Shown: positions 35,263 through 49,016, counted from the stretch's first letter. The stretch: 64,000 nt of DNA from Henriciella marina DSM 19595 (GCF_000376805.1 NZ_AQXT01000002.1:1-64000); one strand, 5' to 3'. Notes: generated from the sequence alone by a model not told the origin. Numbers and translations: made by a program.

Positions 35263-36180
35263 TCAGGGCAGTTGCGGTGCCTTGTGGACCTCGACCGTCG
35301 CGTGACTGACCCCGAACTGCTGCTGCATGCGGGTCTTTACCGCGCGCCGTACCGTGTCGAGGCAGGCGCCGTCGCGGGCAACAACCTCCAGCGTGACCAG
35401 CGGCTTTTGCTCGGTCAGGGCCCAGGCGTGAATATGGGTGACCCGCGCCGCGTCTGCGATGTTTGTCTCAAGGTCGTTCTTGATGTCACCGGGGTTAAGG
35501 CCGGATGGAACGCCTTCAATAAGGATATGCGCGCTCTCACGTGTCACGCGCCAGCCGCCGAAAGCGATGATAAGGGCGACCACAACAGACAGGATCGGGT
35601 CGATGGGGGTCCAGCCGGTCGCCAGGATCATGATCGCTGCCACGATGGCTGCGACGGAGCCGAGCAGGTCGCCCGCCACGTGCCAGATCGCGCCGCGCAT
35701 ATTGAGATCATCATGGTCGCCGCCATGCAGGATGAAGAAGGCGATGATGTTGACGACGAGGCCCCCGATCGCAACGCCGAGCAGGATGCCCCCCAGAATG
35801 GGCTGGGGATCCATCAGGCGCATCGCGGCTTCCCAGACGATCCAGACCGCAAGAGCGAGGAGGGCAAGCCCGTTGACGAAGGCGGCAAGCACCTTGAAGC
35901 GCGCAAACCCGAAACTGCGCAGGCCATCGGCCGGCTTGGCAGCCAGCCGGAAACCGACCCAGGCCAGCGCAAGCGAGCCTGCATCGGTGAGCATGTGCGC
36001 GGCATCGGCAAGCAGGGCAAGCGAGCCTGAAATGATACCGCCGACAATTTCTGCGATCATGAAGCTGAAGGTGAGCAAGGCCGCAAACGCCACCCTGCGG
36101 CGTGCATCAACCGTTTCGGTCACCGCGTGGTGGTTGCGGTGCTCATGCTGTCCAAGGCCGTGTGAGTGGGTGTGTGCCAT
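35263..36180 (-). CDS. Cation diffusion facilitator family transporter
   Basis: A 305-residue CDF protein. The N-terminus is His-rich (MAHTHSHGLGQHEHRNHHAV), typical of zinc or iron/manganese binding tails. Six helices carry the metal-site motifs: ALLADAAHMLTDAGSLALAW with HxxxD in helix 2, and HVAGDLLGSVAAIVA with HxxxD in helix 5. The cytoplasmic C-terminal domain ends VSHATVEVHKAP. His/Asp pairs at both sites favour Zn2+, and the ferrous-iron exporter FieF uses Asp at one of these positions. A TGAGAATGA element similar to the Fur boxes of the receptor gene lies 60 nt upstream. Confidence 0.92.
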   Translation of the reverse strand: MAHTHSHGLGQHEHRNHHAVTETVDARRRVAFAALLTFSFMIAEIVGGIISGSLALLADAAHMLTDAGSLALAWVGFRLAAKPADGLRSFGFARFKVLAAFVNGLALLALAVWIVWEAAMRLMDPQPILGGILLGVAIGGLVVNIIAFFILHGGDHDDLNMRGAIWHVAGDLLGSVAAIVAAIMILATGWTPIDPILSVVVALIIAFGGWRVTRESAHILIEGVPSGLNPGDIKNDLETNIADAARVTHIHAWALTEQKPLVTLEVVARDGACLDTVRRAVKTRMQQQFGVSHATVEVHKAPQLP

Positions 36181-36239
36181 GGCTTCAACATCGTGCGAGC
36201 CACGTCGAAGTCAAGAAAAATTACAGTAAAAACAGATAG

Positions 36240-36262
36240 TTGAGAATGATATTACGTCTCAT
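36240..36262. promoter_or_regulatory. Candidate Fur-like box upstream of the cation efflux gene
   Basis: TTGAGAATGATATTACGTCTCA shares the TGAGAATGA core with the two boxes in front of the TonB receptor, and its ends (GAGA...TCTC) are inverted repeats. It lies 60 nt upstream of the efflux gene start and partly overlaps the 3' end of the ELM1-like gene. A metal-responsive regulator (Fur, Mur or Zur type) is plausible. Confidence 0.4.
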
Positions 36263-37356
36263 TCCAGCCAGTCGGGTAGGACAACGGATTGTTCTTTCAC
36301 GTCTTTCAGGTCTGGCTGGGGATGGCGCTCTATGAGTTTGGTGACAATGGCATCTGCGATGCGGGCCGCTTCACGCAAGGGTTCGTACCGCCACTGATCG
36401 ATTGTGCCATCGAACCAGCGCGCGCACCCCCGCTCGATAAGGCTTTCATGCAGACGATCGAACTTTGCGCTGGAGCCTTTCAGGCGCGCCATGTGGATGG
36501 GCAGACCGTGCCAGGCTGCGTCCGACAGCATGTTCGAGCTGTCTTCGGTCACGATGGCCGCATCGGAATAGAGAAGCCAGGCAAGATAGGGGTTCGCCCC
36601 ATCCTGTGGGCCTGACCAGAAGCGTGCGCCAACGCGGCCTGCAAGGGCGCGCATGCGGGCGACGACCGGGACAGGCGTACGCCGCGACGTGGTGATGCGA
36701 AGCCGCCAGCCCTGACGGGCAAGCGCTTCAAGCTGGCTCTCCAGGCGCTGCGCGGCGTCTTCGCTGAAGGTGTGTGCGTTTGAGTCCCCGCCGAGGATGA
36801 CGATACAGGACCTACCCGGCTCATCGGCGAGATCGGCAAAGGCCTGTCCGGCGGTTTCGATGTCGTCCGGGGCAAAATGAGAGGGCGACCCGATGGTCTG
36901 GATGACGTTCGGCCCGGAGAGGTCGTCATGGGCGGGGACGGCGAGTAGGTCGAACTTTGACGGGTCTGTCTTTGGGTCGAGGATCTGGATGGTGAGCGTT
37001 TCGCCGCCCGACAGCTCCCGGATGCGGGCTGTGTAGGGCGCGCTGCGGCGACCAGCCGCGATCCAGACATCTGGCCATGGCGGCTGAAACATTCCGCGCT
37101 GATCCTTTGGAAGGGCGCGAAGTGGCATTGGCCAGTCGCTGCCGGGCAAAAGCGTCCAAGGCGCGCGTGGGCTCAGCGTAACGGGGGTCTCGCGGTGGCC
37201 TTGTCCCGCGATATGCGCGATCTGCATCCAGCGAGCGGTGCTGGAGAGGGCCCGCATGACGGCACGAACCTGGGCGGCATTACCAGCCCGACCGTCCGAT
37301 ACAGCCCAGACCGATGGTCCAAGCTGCTCAGTATGTGCAAGGGCCGGATTGGCCAT
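36259..37356 (-). CDS. ELM1-family (DUF1022) protein, GT-B-like
   Basis: The start is placed at the ATG at 37356 (365 residues, MANPALAHTEQLG), with AAAGGCG about 9 nt upstream. The pattern is that of the mitochondrial-fission ELM1 family found in alphaproteobacteria: VWAVSDGRAGNAAQVRAVM near the N-terminus, WIAAGRRSAPYTARIREL, IVILGGDSNAHTFSEDAA, LRITTSRRTPVPVVARM, and VTEDSSNMLSDAAWHGLPIH. This has the look of a GT-B glycosyltransferase fold, but the bacterial function is not established. It is followed by the efflux gene on the same strand with a 78-nt gap. Confidence 0.82.
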   Translation of the reverse strand: MANPALAHTEQLGPSVWAVSDGRAGNAAQVRAVMRALSSTARWMQIAHIAGQGHRETPVTLSPRAPWTLLPGSDWPMPLRALPKDQRGMFQPPWPDVWIAAGRRSAPYTARIRELSGGETLTIQILDPKTDPSKFDLLAVPAHDDLSGPNVIQTIGSPSHFAPDDIETAGQAFADLADEPGRSCIVILGGDSNAHTFSEDAAQRLESQLEALARQGWRLRITTSRRTPVPVVARMRALAGRVGARFWSGPQDGANPYLAWLLYSDAAIVTEDSSNMLSDAAWHGLPIHMARLKGSSAKFDRLHESLIERGCARWFDGTIDQWRYEPLREAARIADAIVTKLIERHPQPDLKDVKEQSVVLPDWLE

Positions 37357-37503
37357 GCTGTGACGCCTTTCGGATTCTTGTGCCTTCGCGCCAGACATTG
37401 CCAGCTTTCGCGGCGTCATGCACCCGCGCTTTCATGTGGAAATGCCGATGTGGCTAGCCGCGTGATAAGCGGCCTTTCAGCTCCTACGCCGCCGTACAGA
37501 TAC

Positions 37504-37540
37504 AAAAAAGCCGACAGGGGACGGATCCCGTGCCGGCTTT
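37504..37540 (-). terminator. Intrinsic terminator of greA
   Basis: On the minus strand, AAAGCCGGCACGGGA pairs with the CGGCTTT-ended arm (one internal mismatch, short loop) and is followed by six T residues. It lies 23 nt after the greA stop and separates greA from the ELM1-like gene. Confidence 0.85.
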
Positions 37541-37562
37541 GTTTGTCAGACTGGGCGCAGCT

Positions 37563-38036
37563 CTATTTGAACTGGACGTCTTCGATCTCATAGACTCGGG
37601 CACCGCCCGGGGCGGCAACTTCCGCCTCGTCGCCAATCGTCTTGCCGATCAGGGCGCGCGCAATCGGGGAGCCGACAGAGACCTTGCCCTTGGCAATATC
37701 GGCCTCATCTTCACCGACGATGCGGTAGGTGACCTGTTTCTCGGTATCGGTATCGGTCAAGGTGACGGTCGCGCCAAAGACGACTTTCTCGCCTTTCAGC
37801 TTGGTCACATCGATCACTTCGGCGCGGGCGAGCTTGTCTTCCAGCTCGGCGACGCGGCCCTCGATGAAGCTCTGCTTTTCCTTGGCCGCATGATACTCGG
37901 CATTCTCCGAAAGATCGCCGTGTTCGCGCGCTTCGGAAATGGCCTGGATGACAGCCGGGCGTTCAACCGACTTCAAATGCTTGAGTTCTGCGTCGAGGGC
38001 TGCATGGCCTTCGGCGGTCATGGGTGTTCTTTGCAT
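37563..38036 (-). CDS. greA: Transcription elongation factor GreA
   Basis: A 157-residue GreA of normal length. The N-terminal coiled-coil is typical ([40 protein letters not shown]), including the Asp/Glu tip (DLSENAEY) that stimulates RNA polymerase cleavage. The C-terminal FKBP-like domain contains [20 protein letters not shown]. It rescues backtracked RNA polymerase. It follows carB by 69 nt on the same strand, an arrangement common in alphaproteobacteria, and ends at a strong terminator. Confidence 0.97.
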   Translation of the reverse strand: MQRTPMTAEGHAALDAELKHLKSVERPAVIQAISEAREHGDLSENAEYHAAKEKQSFIEGRVAELEDKLARAEVIDVTKLKGEKVVFGATVTLTDTDTEKQVTYRIVGEDEADIAKGKVSVGSPIARALIGKTIGDEAEVAAPGGARVYEIEDVQFK

Positions 38037-38105
38037 GTTCTGGATAACCGTCTGTTTAACGTGTCAGCGTCTTTCCAAACGCGTTTTTCGTCAAGTGGTG
38101 TTGTG

Positions 38106-41384
<3,279 letters not shown>

Positions 41385-41508
41385 CTCGTCTCCTCGCTTT
41401 GATGACCACCGGTCAAACGGGTGCGCTATAGCTGGCCTTGAGGGGGCGGGGCAAGACCGCAGTCAGCCAAAACTGTTGATGCTGTGACACCAATGCAGCC
41501 CGGGCCAT

Positions 41509-41540
41509 GAAAAAAGGCTCCCCGCAGAGCAGGGAGCCTT
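41509..41540 (-). terminator. Intrinsic terminator of the glycine-zipper lipoprotein gene
   Basis: AAGGCTCCC (41514-41522) pairs with GGGAGCCTT (41532-41540). On the minus strand the stem is followed by TTTTTT. It lies 35 nt after the stop of the lipoprotein gene. Confidence 0.85.
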
Positions 41541-41574
41541 CTTCATCACAGCCTTGTAACGGCCCTGATTTGGC

Positions 41575-41913
41575 CTACCAGGCGCGTGGGTCGCGCGGGT
41601 AGCGGTCGACAGCGTCAGAATAGCCGTCGCCATCATAGTCTTTTTCGTCAGCCTGGTCGCGCACGCCTGGCGTGTCGCAATCTTCGGCTTCGGTACAGCC
41701 CTTGGCTGCGCCAGCGAGACCGCCAACACCTGCGCCAATTATCGCGCCGCGGGTGGCATTGCCGTCACCGGTGTTGTTACCGATAACTGCGCCTGCAGCT
41801 GCGCCAAGACCAGCGCCGACAGCGGCGTTGCGCTCAGTGTAGCCTGACTGGGTGCAGGCGGCCATCAACAGGCCGGTTGCGGCGATAGCAGTGGTCTTAA
41901 GAAGCGTCTTCAT
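41575..41913 (-). CDS. Glycine-zipper lipoprotein with acidic C-terminal motif
   Basis: A 112-residue protein with a lipoprotein signal ending LLMAAC. Residues about 30-70 form a glycine-zipper membrane segment (AAVGAGLGAAAGAVIG, GAIIGAGVGGLAGAAKG), similar to the YMGG/SmpA-associated zipper domains. The C-terminal 25 residues carry DYDGDGYSDAVDRYPRDP, an Asp pattern that resembles calcium-binding thrombospondin-3 or dockerin loops. Such zippers insert in membranes and can form pores or anchor to peptidoglycan-linked complexes. AAGGGG precedes the ATG, and a terminator follows. The combination with a metal-loop tail is unusual. Confidence 0.8.
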   Translation of the reverse strand: MKTLLKTTAIAATGLLMAACTQSGYTERNAAVGAGLGAAAGAVIGNNTGDGNATRGAIIGAGVGGLAGAAKGCTEAEDCDTPGVRDQADEKDYDGDGYSDAVDRYPRDPRAW

Positions 41914-42055
41914 GGGTCGATCCCCTTTTCTTCGTATAGGAACATGTCAAACGAAGACCATCTGCTACGGTTCCAGCAAATGCACGGGAAAAACGCCGTA
42001 TTTGAATTACAAACGCTTTAGATGAACAAGACACAACAAGAGCGGGGGCAAGTGT

Positions 42056-43648
<1,593 letters not shown>

Positions 43649-43733
43649 GCCGGGACTTTTGCACGGACAGGTTAAAGCCCACGATACATGACCAGATCAA
43701 ATTTCAGATAAATCGGTAAGCGGCCCGGATCGC

Positions 43734-44972
43734 CTAGAGGCCCAGCACCCGCTTGGCGATGATATTGTGCTGGATCTCATTGGTGCCGCCATAGATCGAC
43801 TGGGCCCGCGTGCCGAAATAGGTCGAGACACCGGGCGCCGCATGCGTCGTCGCCGCGCCGCCTTTCAGCCATTCTGGACTGACGGAGTCGGCAAAGCCGC
43901 GCTGCGCATTGAAGCCAGCGGTATCGAGATAGAGCGTTGTAATCTGCTGGGCGGTTTCCGTGGCGAGGATTTTTACGATGGATGCTTCCTTGCCGGGGGA
44001 GCCGCCATCCTTCACTGCTGACAGCACGCGCAGGACCGTCATCTCCAGTCCGTCCACGGCGAGGTCGGCTTCAGCCAGCTTTCGCGCAAAGGCGGGGTCG
44101 TCGATCAGCCGGTGATTGCCGCCATCGGGCACAGCCGAAGCGATCCGCCGGATATGCGCCAGCTGCTTTCGCTTGCCGCCGATACGGGCATAGGAGGTGC
44201 GCTCATGGCCGAGCAGGTACTGGCTATAGGTCCAGCCTTTGCCGGCCTCGCCGATCATATAGTCGGCCGGGACACGGACATTGTCGAAGTGGACCTGGTT
44301 GAGGGCATGCTTGCCATCAATGGTGATGATCGGCGTCACAGTGATGCCGGGCCGGTCCATCTCTGCGATGATGAAGCTGATGCCTTCCTGCTTCTTGCCA
44401 GAGCTGTCGGTCCGCGCGAGGCAGAAGATCCAATCGGCATGCTGGGCCGCCGAGGTCCAGATCTTGGTGCCGTTGAGAACATAGTCGTCGCCGTCTTTCA
44501 CGGCAGAGAACTGCAGCGAGGCGAGGTCAGAGCCGGCCTCGGGTTCGGAATAGCCCTGCGCCCAGCCTTCGCGGCCCTCGCGGATACCCGGCAGCCAGCG
44601 CTCTTTCTGTTCGTCCGTGCCGAATGTGTAGATGATCGGGCCGACATAGACGACGCCCATGGGGGTGACGGTCGGCACGCCTGCGCGCTCCAGCTCCTCA
44701 TCGAAGACATATTGTTCCTCAAGAGACCAGCCAGGCCCGCCATGCTCTGCCGGCCAGCCTGCTGCGAGCCAGCCCTTGCTGCCAAGCGCGGCTTCAGACT
44801 TTCGGACCTCTTCAGTGGTCAGCGATGCGCCTTTGGCGGTCTTGGCGAGAACATCCTTGGGGAAATCATTGGCGAAGAAGGCGCGCACATCGGCGCGGAA
44901 GTCTTCGAGTTTGGGGTCTGTCTTGAGGTCCATGCGGGTATGATAGCCGACAGAGGCGCCAGCGTCAGCCAT
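43734..44972 (-). CDS. Acyl-CoA dehydrogenase family protein
   Basis: A 412-residue acyl-CoA dehydrogenase. Typical features are AAGWPAEHGGPGWSLEEQYV, GYSEPEAGSDLASLQ (FAD-binding), LNGTKIWTSAAQHADW and, at the C-terminus, YGGTNEIQHNIIAKRVLG. It oxidises an acyl-CoA to a 2-enoyl-CoA. Chain length cannot be inferred. The start is uncertain: the ATG at 44972 gives 13 extra residues, while the internal ATG at 44933 (MDLKTDPKLEDF) fits the usual family N-terminus. Neither has a strong ribosome site. It is divergent from the Gmad2 lipoprotein gene. Confidence 0.92.
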   Translation of the reverse strand: MADAGASVGYHTRMDLKTDPKLEDFRADVRAFFANDFPKDVLAKTAKGASLTTEEVRKSEAALGSKGWLAAGWPAEHGGPGWSLEEQYVFDEELERAGVPTVTPMGVVYVGPIIYTFGTDEQKERWLPGIREGREGWAQGYSEPEAGSDLASLQFSAVKDGDDYVLNGTKIWTSAAQHADWIFCLARTDSSGKKQEGISFIIAEMDRPGITVTPIITIDGKHALNQVHFDNVRVPADYMIGEAGKGWTYSQYLLGHERTSYARIGGKRKQLAHIRRIASAVPDGGNHRLIDDPAFARKLAEADLAVDGLEMTVLRVLSAVKDGGSPGKEASIVKILATETAQQITTLYLDTAGFNAQRGFADSVSPEWLKGGAATTHAAPGVSTYFGTRAQSIYGGTNEIQHNIIAKRVLGL

Positions 44973-45054
44973 GACCCAAGGTCAGAGAGGGTGGGAGCGT
45001 CGCCCCAAACCATGCTAATATTGCACGACCCAGACCAAAAAGAGGAAGGCCCTC

Positions 45055-45528
45055 ATGAAACGTCTACTGATCGCATTCGCGCTCGCGGGCTGCTCCCCTA
45101 ACATGCCTCAGGATCAGGACCAGACATCAGGCGAGGGTGACGTAACAGCTCCGCAGCCGCCGGAAGAAGAGGGACAGGCCGCAAAAGATACCAGTGATTT
45201 CTCGATGGACCTGACGCTGAACGACCTTGAGGCGGGCGACGAGGTCACGTCTCCACTTCGTTTTTCGGGCAGCGCGTCTGGCCTCTGGTATTTTGAGGGC
45301 GATTTCCCGGTCCGCCTGGTCGATGGGCAGGGCAATGTGATCGCGGAGTCCTATGCCTCGTCCCAGTCCAACTGGATGACGGAAGAACAGGTGCCGTTCG
45401 AAGGCGAGATCACGTTCAATGTGACTGAGCCGACCGAGGCGACCCTGATCTTTCAGGAGGATGATCCGAGCGGCATGAACGTGCCCGCCGAAAGGCAGGT
45501 CGCAGTGAGTTTGCTGCCGACCGGATAG
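45055..45528 (+). CDS. Lipoprotein with Gmad2-like immunoglobulin domain
   Basis: A 157-residue protein with lipobox AFALAGC (Cys at residue 13), followed by a Pro/Glu/Asp-rich linker of about 35 residues. The C-terminal 100 residues look like a Gmad2 domain: LEAGDEVTSPLRFSGSASGL, WYFEGDFPVRLVDGQGNVIA and NVTEPTEATLIFQEDDPSG. This domain is an immunoglobulin-like fold found in envelope and spore germination proteins; its ligands are unknown. AGGAAGG lies before the ATG at 45055. It is monocistronic and converges on the metallo-hydrolase gene. Confidence 0.82.
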   Translation: MKRLLIAFALAGCSPNMPQDQDQTSGEGDVTAPQPPEEEGQAAKDTSDFSMDLTLNDLEAGDEVTSPLRFSGSASGLWYFEGDFPVRLVDGQGNVIAESYASSQSNWMTEEQVPFEGEITFNVTEPTEATLIFQEDDPSGMNVPAERQVAVSLLPTG

Positions 45529-45585
45529 CTGTCTCAGCTTTTTTGAGCGCTTTCACTTCAGCCGCGGTGAAGCGCCCAAACGCGG

Positions 45586-46323
45586 CTAGCTATACCGCTT
45601 CGACAGTTTCTGGTCGATCTCGCTCGCCGCCTGCTTTTCCGCCCCGGCATAGCCTGTCAGTGCGTCCGCGACGAACGGATTGCTCTGACGCTCCTGGCCG
45701 AATGTGCTCATGCCGCCGTGCCCGGGGATGAAGCGCATTTCATTGCCGAGCGGCCAGAGCTTTGACGTGATGGAATCGATCAGCTGCTGGTGATTGCCGC
45801 GCGGAAAGTCTGTCCGGCCGATGGAGCCCTGGAAAAGCACGTCGCCGACAAAAGCGAGCGCGCCGCTCTCATTATAGATCACGACATGGCCCGGCGTGTG
45901 GCCGGGCGTGTGGACGACGCTGAATTTCACGCCGTCGAGGTCCAGCTCATCGCCATCCTCGAGATAGCGGTCCGGCGTCACGTTCTTGCCGTCGGTAATG
46001 CCATAGCGCTGACCTGAGGCTTCGATCTCATCCAGCAGCCACTGGTCATCCTTGTGCGGGCCGATGATTTCACAGCCCGTAAGCTCCTTCACCGCGGCGG
46101 CGGCGCCCGCATGGTCCATATGGCCATGAGTCAGCCAGACGCCGACGATCTTTACGCCAAATTCCTTTGCCGCGCCCATCAGCTTGTCGATGTCCCCGCC
46201 CGGGTCGACAAAGACACCTTCCTTGCTCTCGATCGACCAGATGAGAGAGGTGTTCTGCTGCAGCGGCGTCGTCGGAATGATGCGGATTTCGAGCTTGGGC
46301 TTGTTCTGGGCTTGGTCTGTCAT
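45586..46323 (-). CDS. MBL-fold metallo-hydrolase, glyoxalase II-like
   Basis: A 245-residue metallo-beta-lactamase-fold protein. The metal motif HGHMDHAG is at residues about 66-73, followed by further ligands in VVHTPGHTPGHVVIYN and VGDVLFQGSIGRTDFPRGNH. It ends with GHGGMSTFGQER. The order and loops resemble the YcbL/glyoxalase II-like group that hydrolyses thioesters, but the substrate is unknown. It is followed upstream on the same strand by the PqiA-like gene (6-nt gap), an unusual pairing. Confidence 0.88.
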   Translation of the reverse strand: MTDQAQNKPKLEIRIIPTTPLQQNTSLIWSIESKEGVFVDPGGDIDKLMGAAKEFGVKIVGVWLTHGHMDHAGAAAAVKELTGCEIIGPHKDDQWLLDEIEASGQRYGITDGKNVTPDRYLEDGDELDLDGVKFSVVHTPGHTPGHVVIYNESGALAFVGDVLFQGSIGRTDFPRGNHQQLIDSITSKLWPLGNEMRFIPGHGGMSTFGQERQSNPFVADALTGYAGAEKQAASEIDQKLSKRYS

Positions 46324-46329
46324 GGGTCT

Positions 46330-46857
46330 CTATGTAGCAACCGGCTTCCACCGTGAAAAGGAGAGGCGCAGCGTTGCGATGTTGTTGAGGATGACGCCGG
46401 CGGCGAAATAATAGAGGCCGATGCGCGGATCGAAGCCGACATAGGCCATGGTCTGCGAGAGGCCGATGAGCAGGGCGGCGAGGAAAACATCCAGCATCGA
46501 CCATTTGCCGAGCACGTTGAGCCACCAGGCAAGCTTCGGGCTGGGCGGGGCGCCGCGCCGGAAAATGATGGCGGCGACCAGCGTCTTGGTCAGCGGGAAG
46601 ACACCTGAGAAGAAAACCACCACCATGCCGAGGAAGAAAAGATCGAGCTCGATCAGCGTCTCAACCAGCCCCCAGAGGTTGTACTCGATCATCAGGCCAA
46701 CATAGTTCGGCTTCATGATGGAGGGCTGCGAGATGCCCATGATGATGAGCGCGACCGAGGCGTAGAGCGCCCATTCGGCGAGCACATCGATCACCTTGGC
46801 GCGCCGGCGTTTCGCGCGGGCCTCGTCTGATGCGGGATTAACTGAGGTGTCGGTCAT
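46330..46857 (-). CDS. PqiA-like inner membrane protein
   Basis: A 175-residue protein with about four helices in the PqiA pattern: LAEWALYASVALIIMGISQP, LFFLGMVVVFFSGVFPLTKT, MLDVFLAALLIGLSQT and LYYFAAGVILNNIATLRLSF. The N-terminal 20 residues are basic. It lacks the N-terminal zinc-ribbon cysteines seen in full PqiA, so it is a single membrane module. PqiA-type proteins are linked to lipid transport across the envelope with MCE proteins. No MCE gene is visible in the window. It is divergent from the M48 protease gene. Confidence 0.8.
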   Translation of the reverse strand: MTDTSVNPASDEARAKRRRAKVIDVLAEWALYASVALIIMGISQPSIMKPNYVGLMIEYNLWGLVETLIELDLFFLGMVVVFFSGVFPLTKTLVAAIIFRRGAPPSPKLAWWLNVLGKWSMLDVFLAALLIGLSQTMAYVGFDPRIGLYYFAAGVILNNIATLRLSFSRWKPVAT

Positions 46858-46967
46858 TGCGGGCGAGCCTTGTCAGACAATTGAGCCTTGTCAACGCTTC
46901 CAAGGCGGGAGGTTTGGAACTAGGTTCGACGCGGCGCAGACTTTAACGGCAAAAGCGAGGAACGCTC

Positions 46968-47870
46968 TTGGGCCGCATTTTGATCATTCTTCTCGGGCTG
47001 GTTGGCCTTGCCGTGTATTACTTCACCAATCAGGAAGTGAACCCCTTCTCTGGAGAGCGGGAGTTCAATGCGATCTCCATTCCGCAGGCGAGCGAGCTTG
47101 GCGCGCAATCCTATGCGCAGATCCTGCAGCAGGAGCGGCCAAATGTGCTCTGCCTCGACAATTGCCAGACCGAAGCGGCTGAAGAGGTCGTCTCGAGAGT
47201 GCGTGAGATTGGCGAGAAGCTGCAGCGGGCGGCCATCGATTATGAGCGCGATCTTCTTGCAGAAGGCTGGACGTTCACACCGGTCGCCGAGGAATTTGCC
47301 TGGACCTACAACGTCATTCAGTCCGACCAGCCGAACGCCTTCTGCCTGCCGGGCGGCTATGTCGCCGTCTATACCGGCATCATGGACGTGACGGGCAATT
47401 TCGATGGCGAGGTCACGCTGGCCGACCTTGAAGACCCCGACAAGCTGGCGGTCGTCATGGGTCATGAGATCGGCCACGCCATGGCGCATCACGGCGCCAA
47501 GCGGATGAGCCAGAGCCAGCTGGCGCAGCTTGGCATGGCGGCCGTCAGCGTCGGGGTGGGCGATATGGATCCCGGCCAGCGCCAGCTTGTGCTGGGCGCG
47601 ATGGGCGTCGCGGCGCAGGGCGGCATCATGGCCTTCTCACGCCAGCATGAAACCGAGGCTGACCGGATCGGCCTCGAGCTTCTGGTGCGCGCCTGCTACG
47701 ACCCGCGAGAGGCGCCAGAACTCTGGGAGCGGATGGGGTCGATTGGTGGTCAGCGTCCCCCTGAGTGGATGTCGACTCATCCGGCGTCAGAAACCCGCGC
47801 GCAGAACTTCCGCGACTGGATGCCGGCCTATGTGGAAAAGTATGAGGCCAATTGCGGGCCGCTTCGCTAG
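46968..47870 (+). CDS. M48-family zinc metalloprotease
   Basis: A 300-residue protein starting with TTG at 46968 (GAGGA about 7 nt upstream). An N-terminal helix (ILIILLGLVGLAVYYF) anchors it in the inner membrane. The zinc site is VVMGHEIGHAMAHHG (HExxH) with a third ligand expected in SRQHETEADRIGLELL. The pattern is that of periplasmic M48 proteases such as BepA/LoiP. Two nearby Cys (CLDNCQTE) may form a disulfide. It probably acts in outer-membrane protein quality control. Its stop overlaps the convergent GFA gene by 4 nt. Confidence 0.9.
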   Translation: MGRILIILLGLVGLAVYYFTNQEVNPFSGEREFNAISIPQASELGAQSYAQILQQERPNVLCLDNCQTEAAEEVVSRVREIGEKLQRAAIDYERDLLAEGWTFTPVAEEFAWTYNVIQSDQPNAFCLPGGYVAVYTGIMDVTGNFDGEVTLADLEDPDKLAVVMGHEIGHAMAHHGAKRMSQSQLAQLGMAAVSVGVGDMDPGQRQLVLGAMGVAAQGGIMAFSRQHETEADRIGLELLVRACYDPREAPELWERMGSIGGQRPPEWMSTHPASETRAQNFRDWMPAYVEKYEANCGPLR

Positions 47871-48331
47871 CGCGCCGCTGCCCAGTCGGCATAGGCGTCG
47901 ATCAGCCTCGTCATGTTTTCCATGGTTGGAAACTGGCTGAAGCCGTGCGGCGCGCCCGTTTCCGCCCAGTCCAGCTTTTCGCTGACGCAGGTCTCGACGA
48001 AAGGGGCATACCAGCTCGTATCATCAAACAGTGTGGCGCGCACATTCGCCATGAAATCAAGGGCCTTCGGGCGAGTGAACATCCAGCTCATGCAGTCCGG
48101 GCAGAAAAAATGCGGAAGGTCGGCCTGCTTCATGCCGCCGATCACGGGCTCGCCCTTTATCACTTCAAACCCGTCTGCCGGTATGGCGACGCTGGCTGAA
48201 TAGGCGCTCGCCGTCATCTTCTGGCAGCCGGTACAGTGGCAGGCCATCGTCATGAGCGGTGCTTTCGTGACCCGGAACCGGACCCCGCCACAGCGGCATC
48301 CGCCTTCAGCGGGCAGGGCAGGTTGTTTCAA
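47867..48331 (-). CDS. GFA (glutathione-dependent formaldehyde-activating) family protein
   Basis: A 154-residue protein of the GFA family. Zinc-binding Cys are arranged as GGCRCGGVRF, ACHCTGCQKM and FFCPDCMSWMF. The start is a TTG at 48331 with AGAGGA 8 nt upstream. Most members are small zinc proteins of unknown substrate, named after an enzyme that adds formaldehyde to glutathione; the real activity here is not known. It converges on the M48 protease gene and is divergent from the secreted protein gene at 48419. Confidence 0.88.
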   Translation of the reverse strand: MKQPALPAEGGCRCGGVRFRVTKAPLMTMACHCTGCQKMTASAYSASVAIPADGFEVIKGEPVIGGMKQADLPHFFCPDCMSWMFTRPKALDFMANVRATLFDDTSWYAPFVETCVSEKLDWAETGAPHGFSQFPTMENMTRLIDAYADWAAAR

Positions 48332-48418
48332 GCGGAGATCCTCTCCCGAACGTGGTTGCCATCTCTCTGCCCCAATCGCGGGTCAGCTTCAATCGGGACA
48401 GATAGAGGTGGGACAAAG

Positions 48419-48919
48419 ATGAGACAGATCGTCATTGCAGGCGTGCTTGTCGTGTGTGGACTTGGGCAGGCGCACGCTGAGGTCAAACAGGTGACGGGCG
48501 CGCTGCTGGGTGGCGCAGAGGGCGAAGCGTCGGCGGTCCTCGAAGGGCTTGAAGACGGCGACGTGGTTCTACTCGACCTCAATATGAGCCAGCCAGCATG
48601 GCCCGCGATTTTAGGCGATGAAGGCTCTTTCGAGACAGCCGACAGCTGCGCCTATGGCATGATTGAGGGGGTGGAGCAGATCGGCATCCCGACCGGGTCC
48701 AATCATCTTCTGATGACGGTGAGGCTTGGCGATTCGGATATGTATGCCGCCAACGGCCTCTCCTGCGAGTACGATCCATCCGGGGCTGGCGCAGACCCTG
48801 AAAACTGGGCACATATGCGCCTGACTGGGTGCTATCTGGCTCGGGCGATTTCCATTCCGACCGCGCGAGAACTCGTCCTGAATCCATTGCCGGCTTCGGC
48901 CTGCGGCCTTCACGACTGA
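48419..48919 (+). CDS. Small secreted protein of unknown function
   Basis: The start is the ATG at 48419 (166 residues), with AGAGGTGG upstream and a signal peptide MRQIVIAGVLVVCGLGQAHA. The mature protein is acidic and beta-rich, with four Cys (SCAYGM, LSCEYD, TGCYLA, ASACGL) that could form two disulfides. I recognise no family. It lies 97 nt before the S9 peptidase gene on the same strand. Confidence 0.68.
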   Translation: MRQIVIAGVLVVCGLGQAHAEVKQVTGALLGGAEGEASAVLEGLEDGDVVLLDLNMSQPAWPAILGDEGSFETADSCAYGMIEGVEQIGIPTGSNHLLMTVRLGDSDMYAANGLSCEYDPSGAGADPENWAHMRLTGCYLARAISIPTARELVLNPLPASACGLHD

Positions 48920-49016
48920 GCGGTCGGCCTTATACTTACTCTTATCGCTGGCAGGCCGCGCGGAAGGTGAGCTTTCGCGCATATGCTGCCGCTACAGTTT
49001 CTTCAGGAGACCCTTC

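Noticed and set aside
41385..41574. A second promoter or small RNA between carB and the lipoprotein gene
   Set aside because: Apart from the terminator of the lipoprotein gene I found no paired -35/-10 elements or further hairpin.
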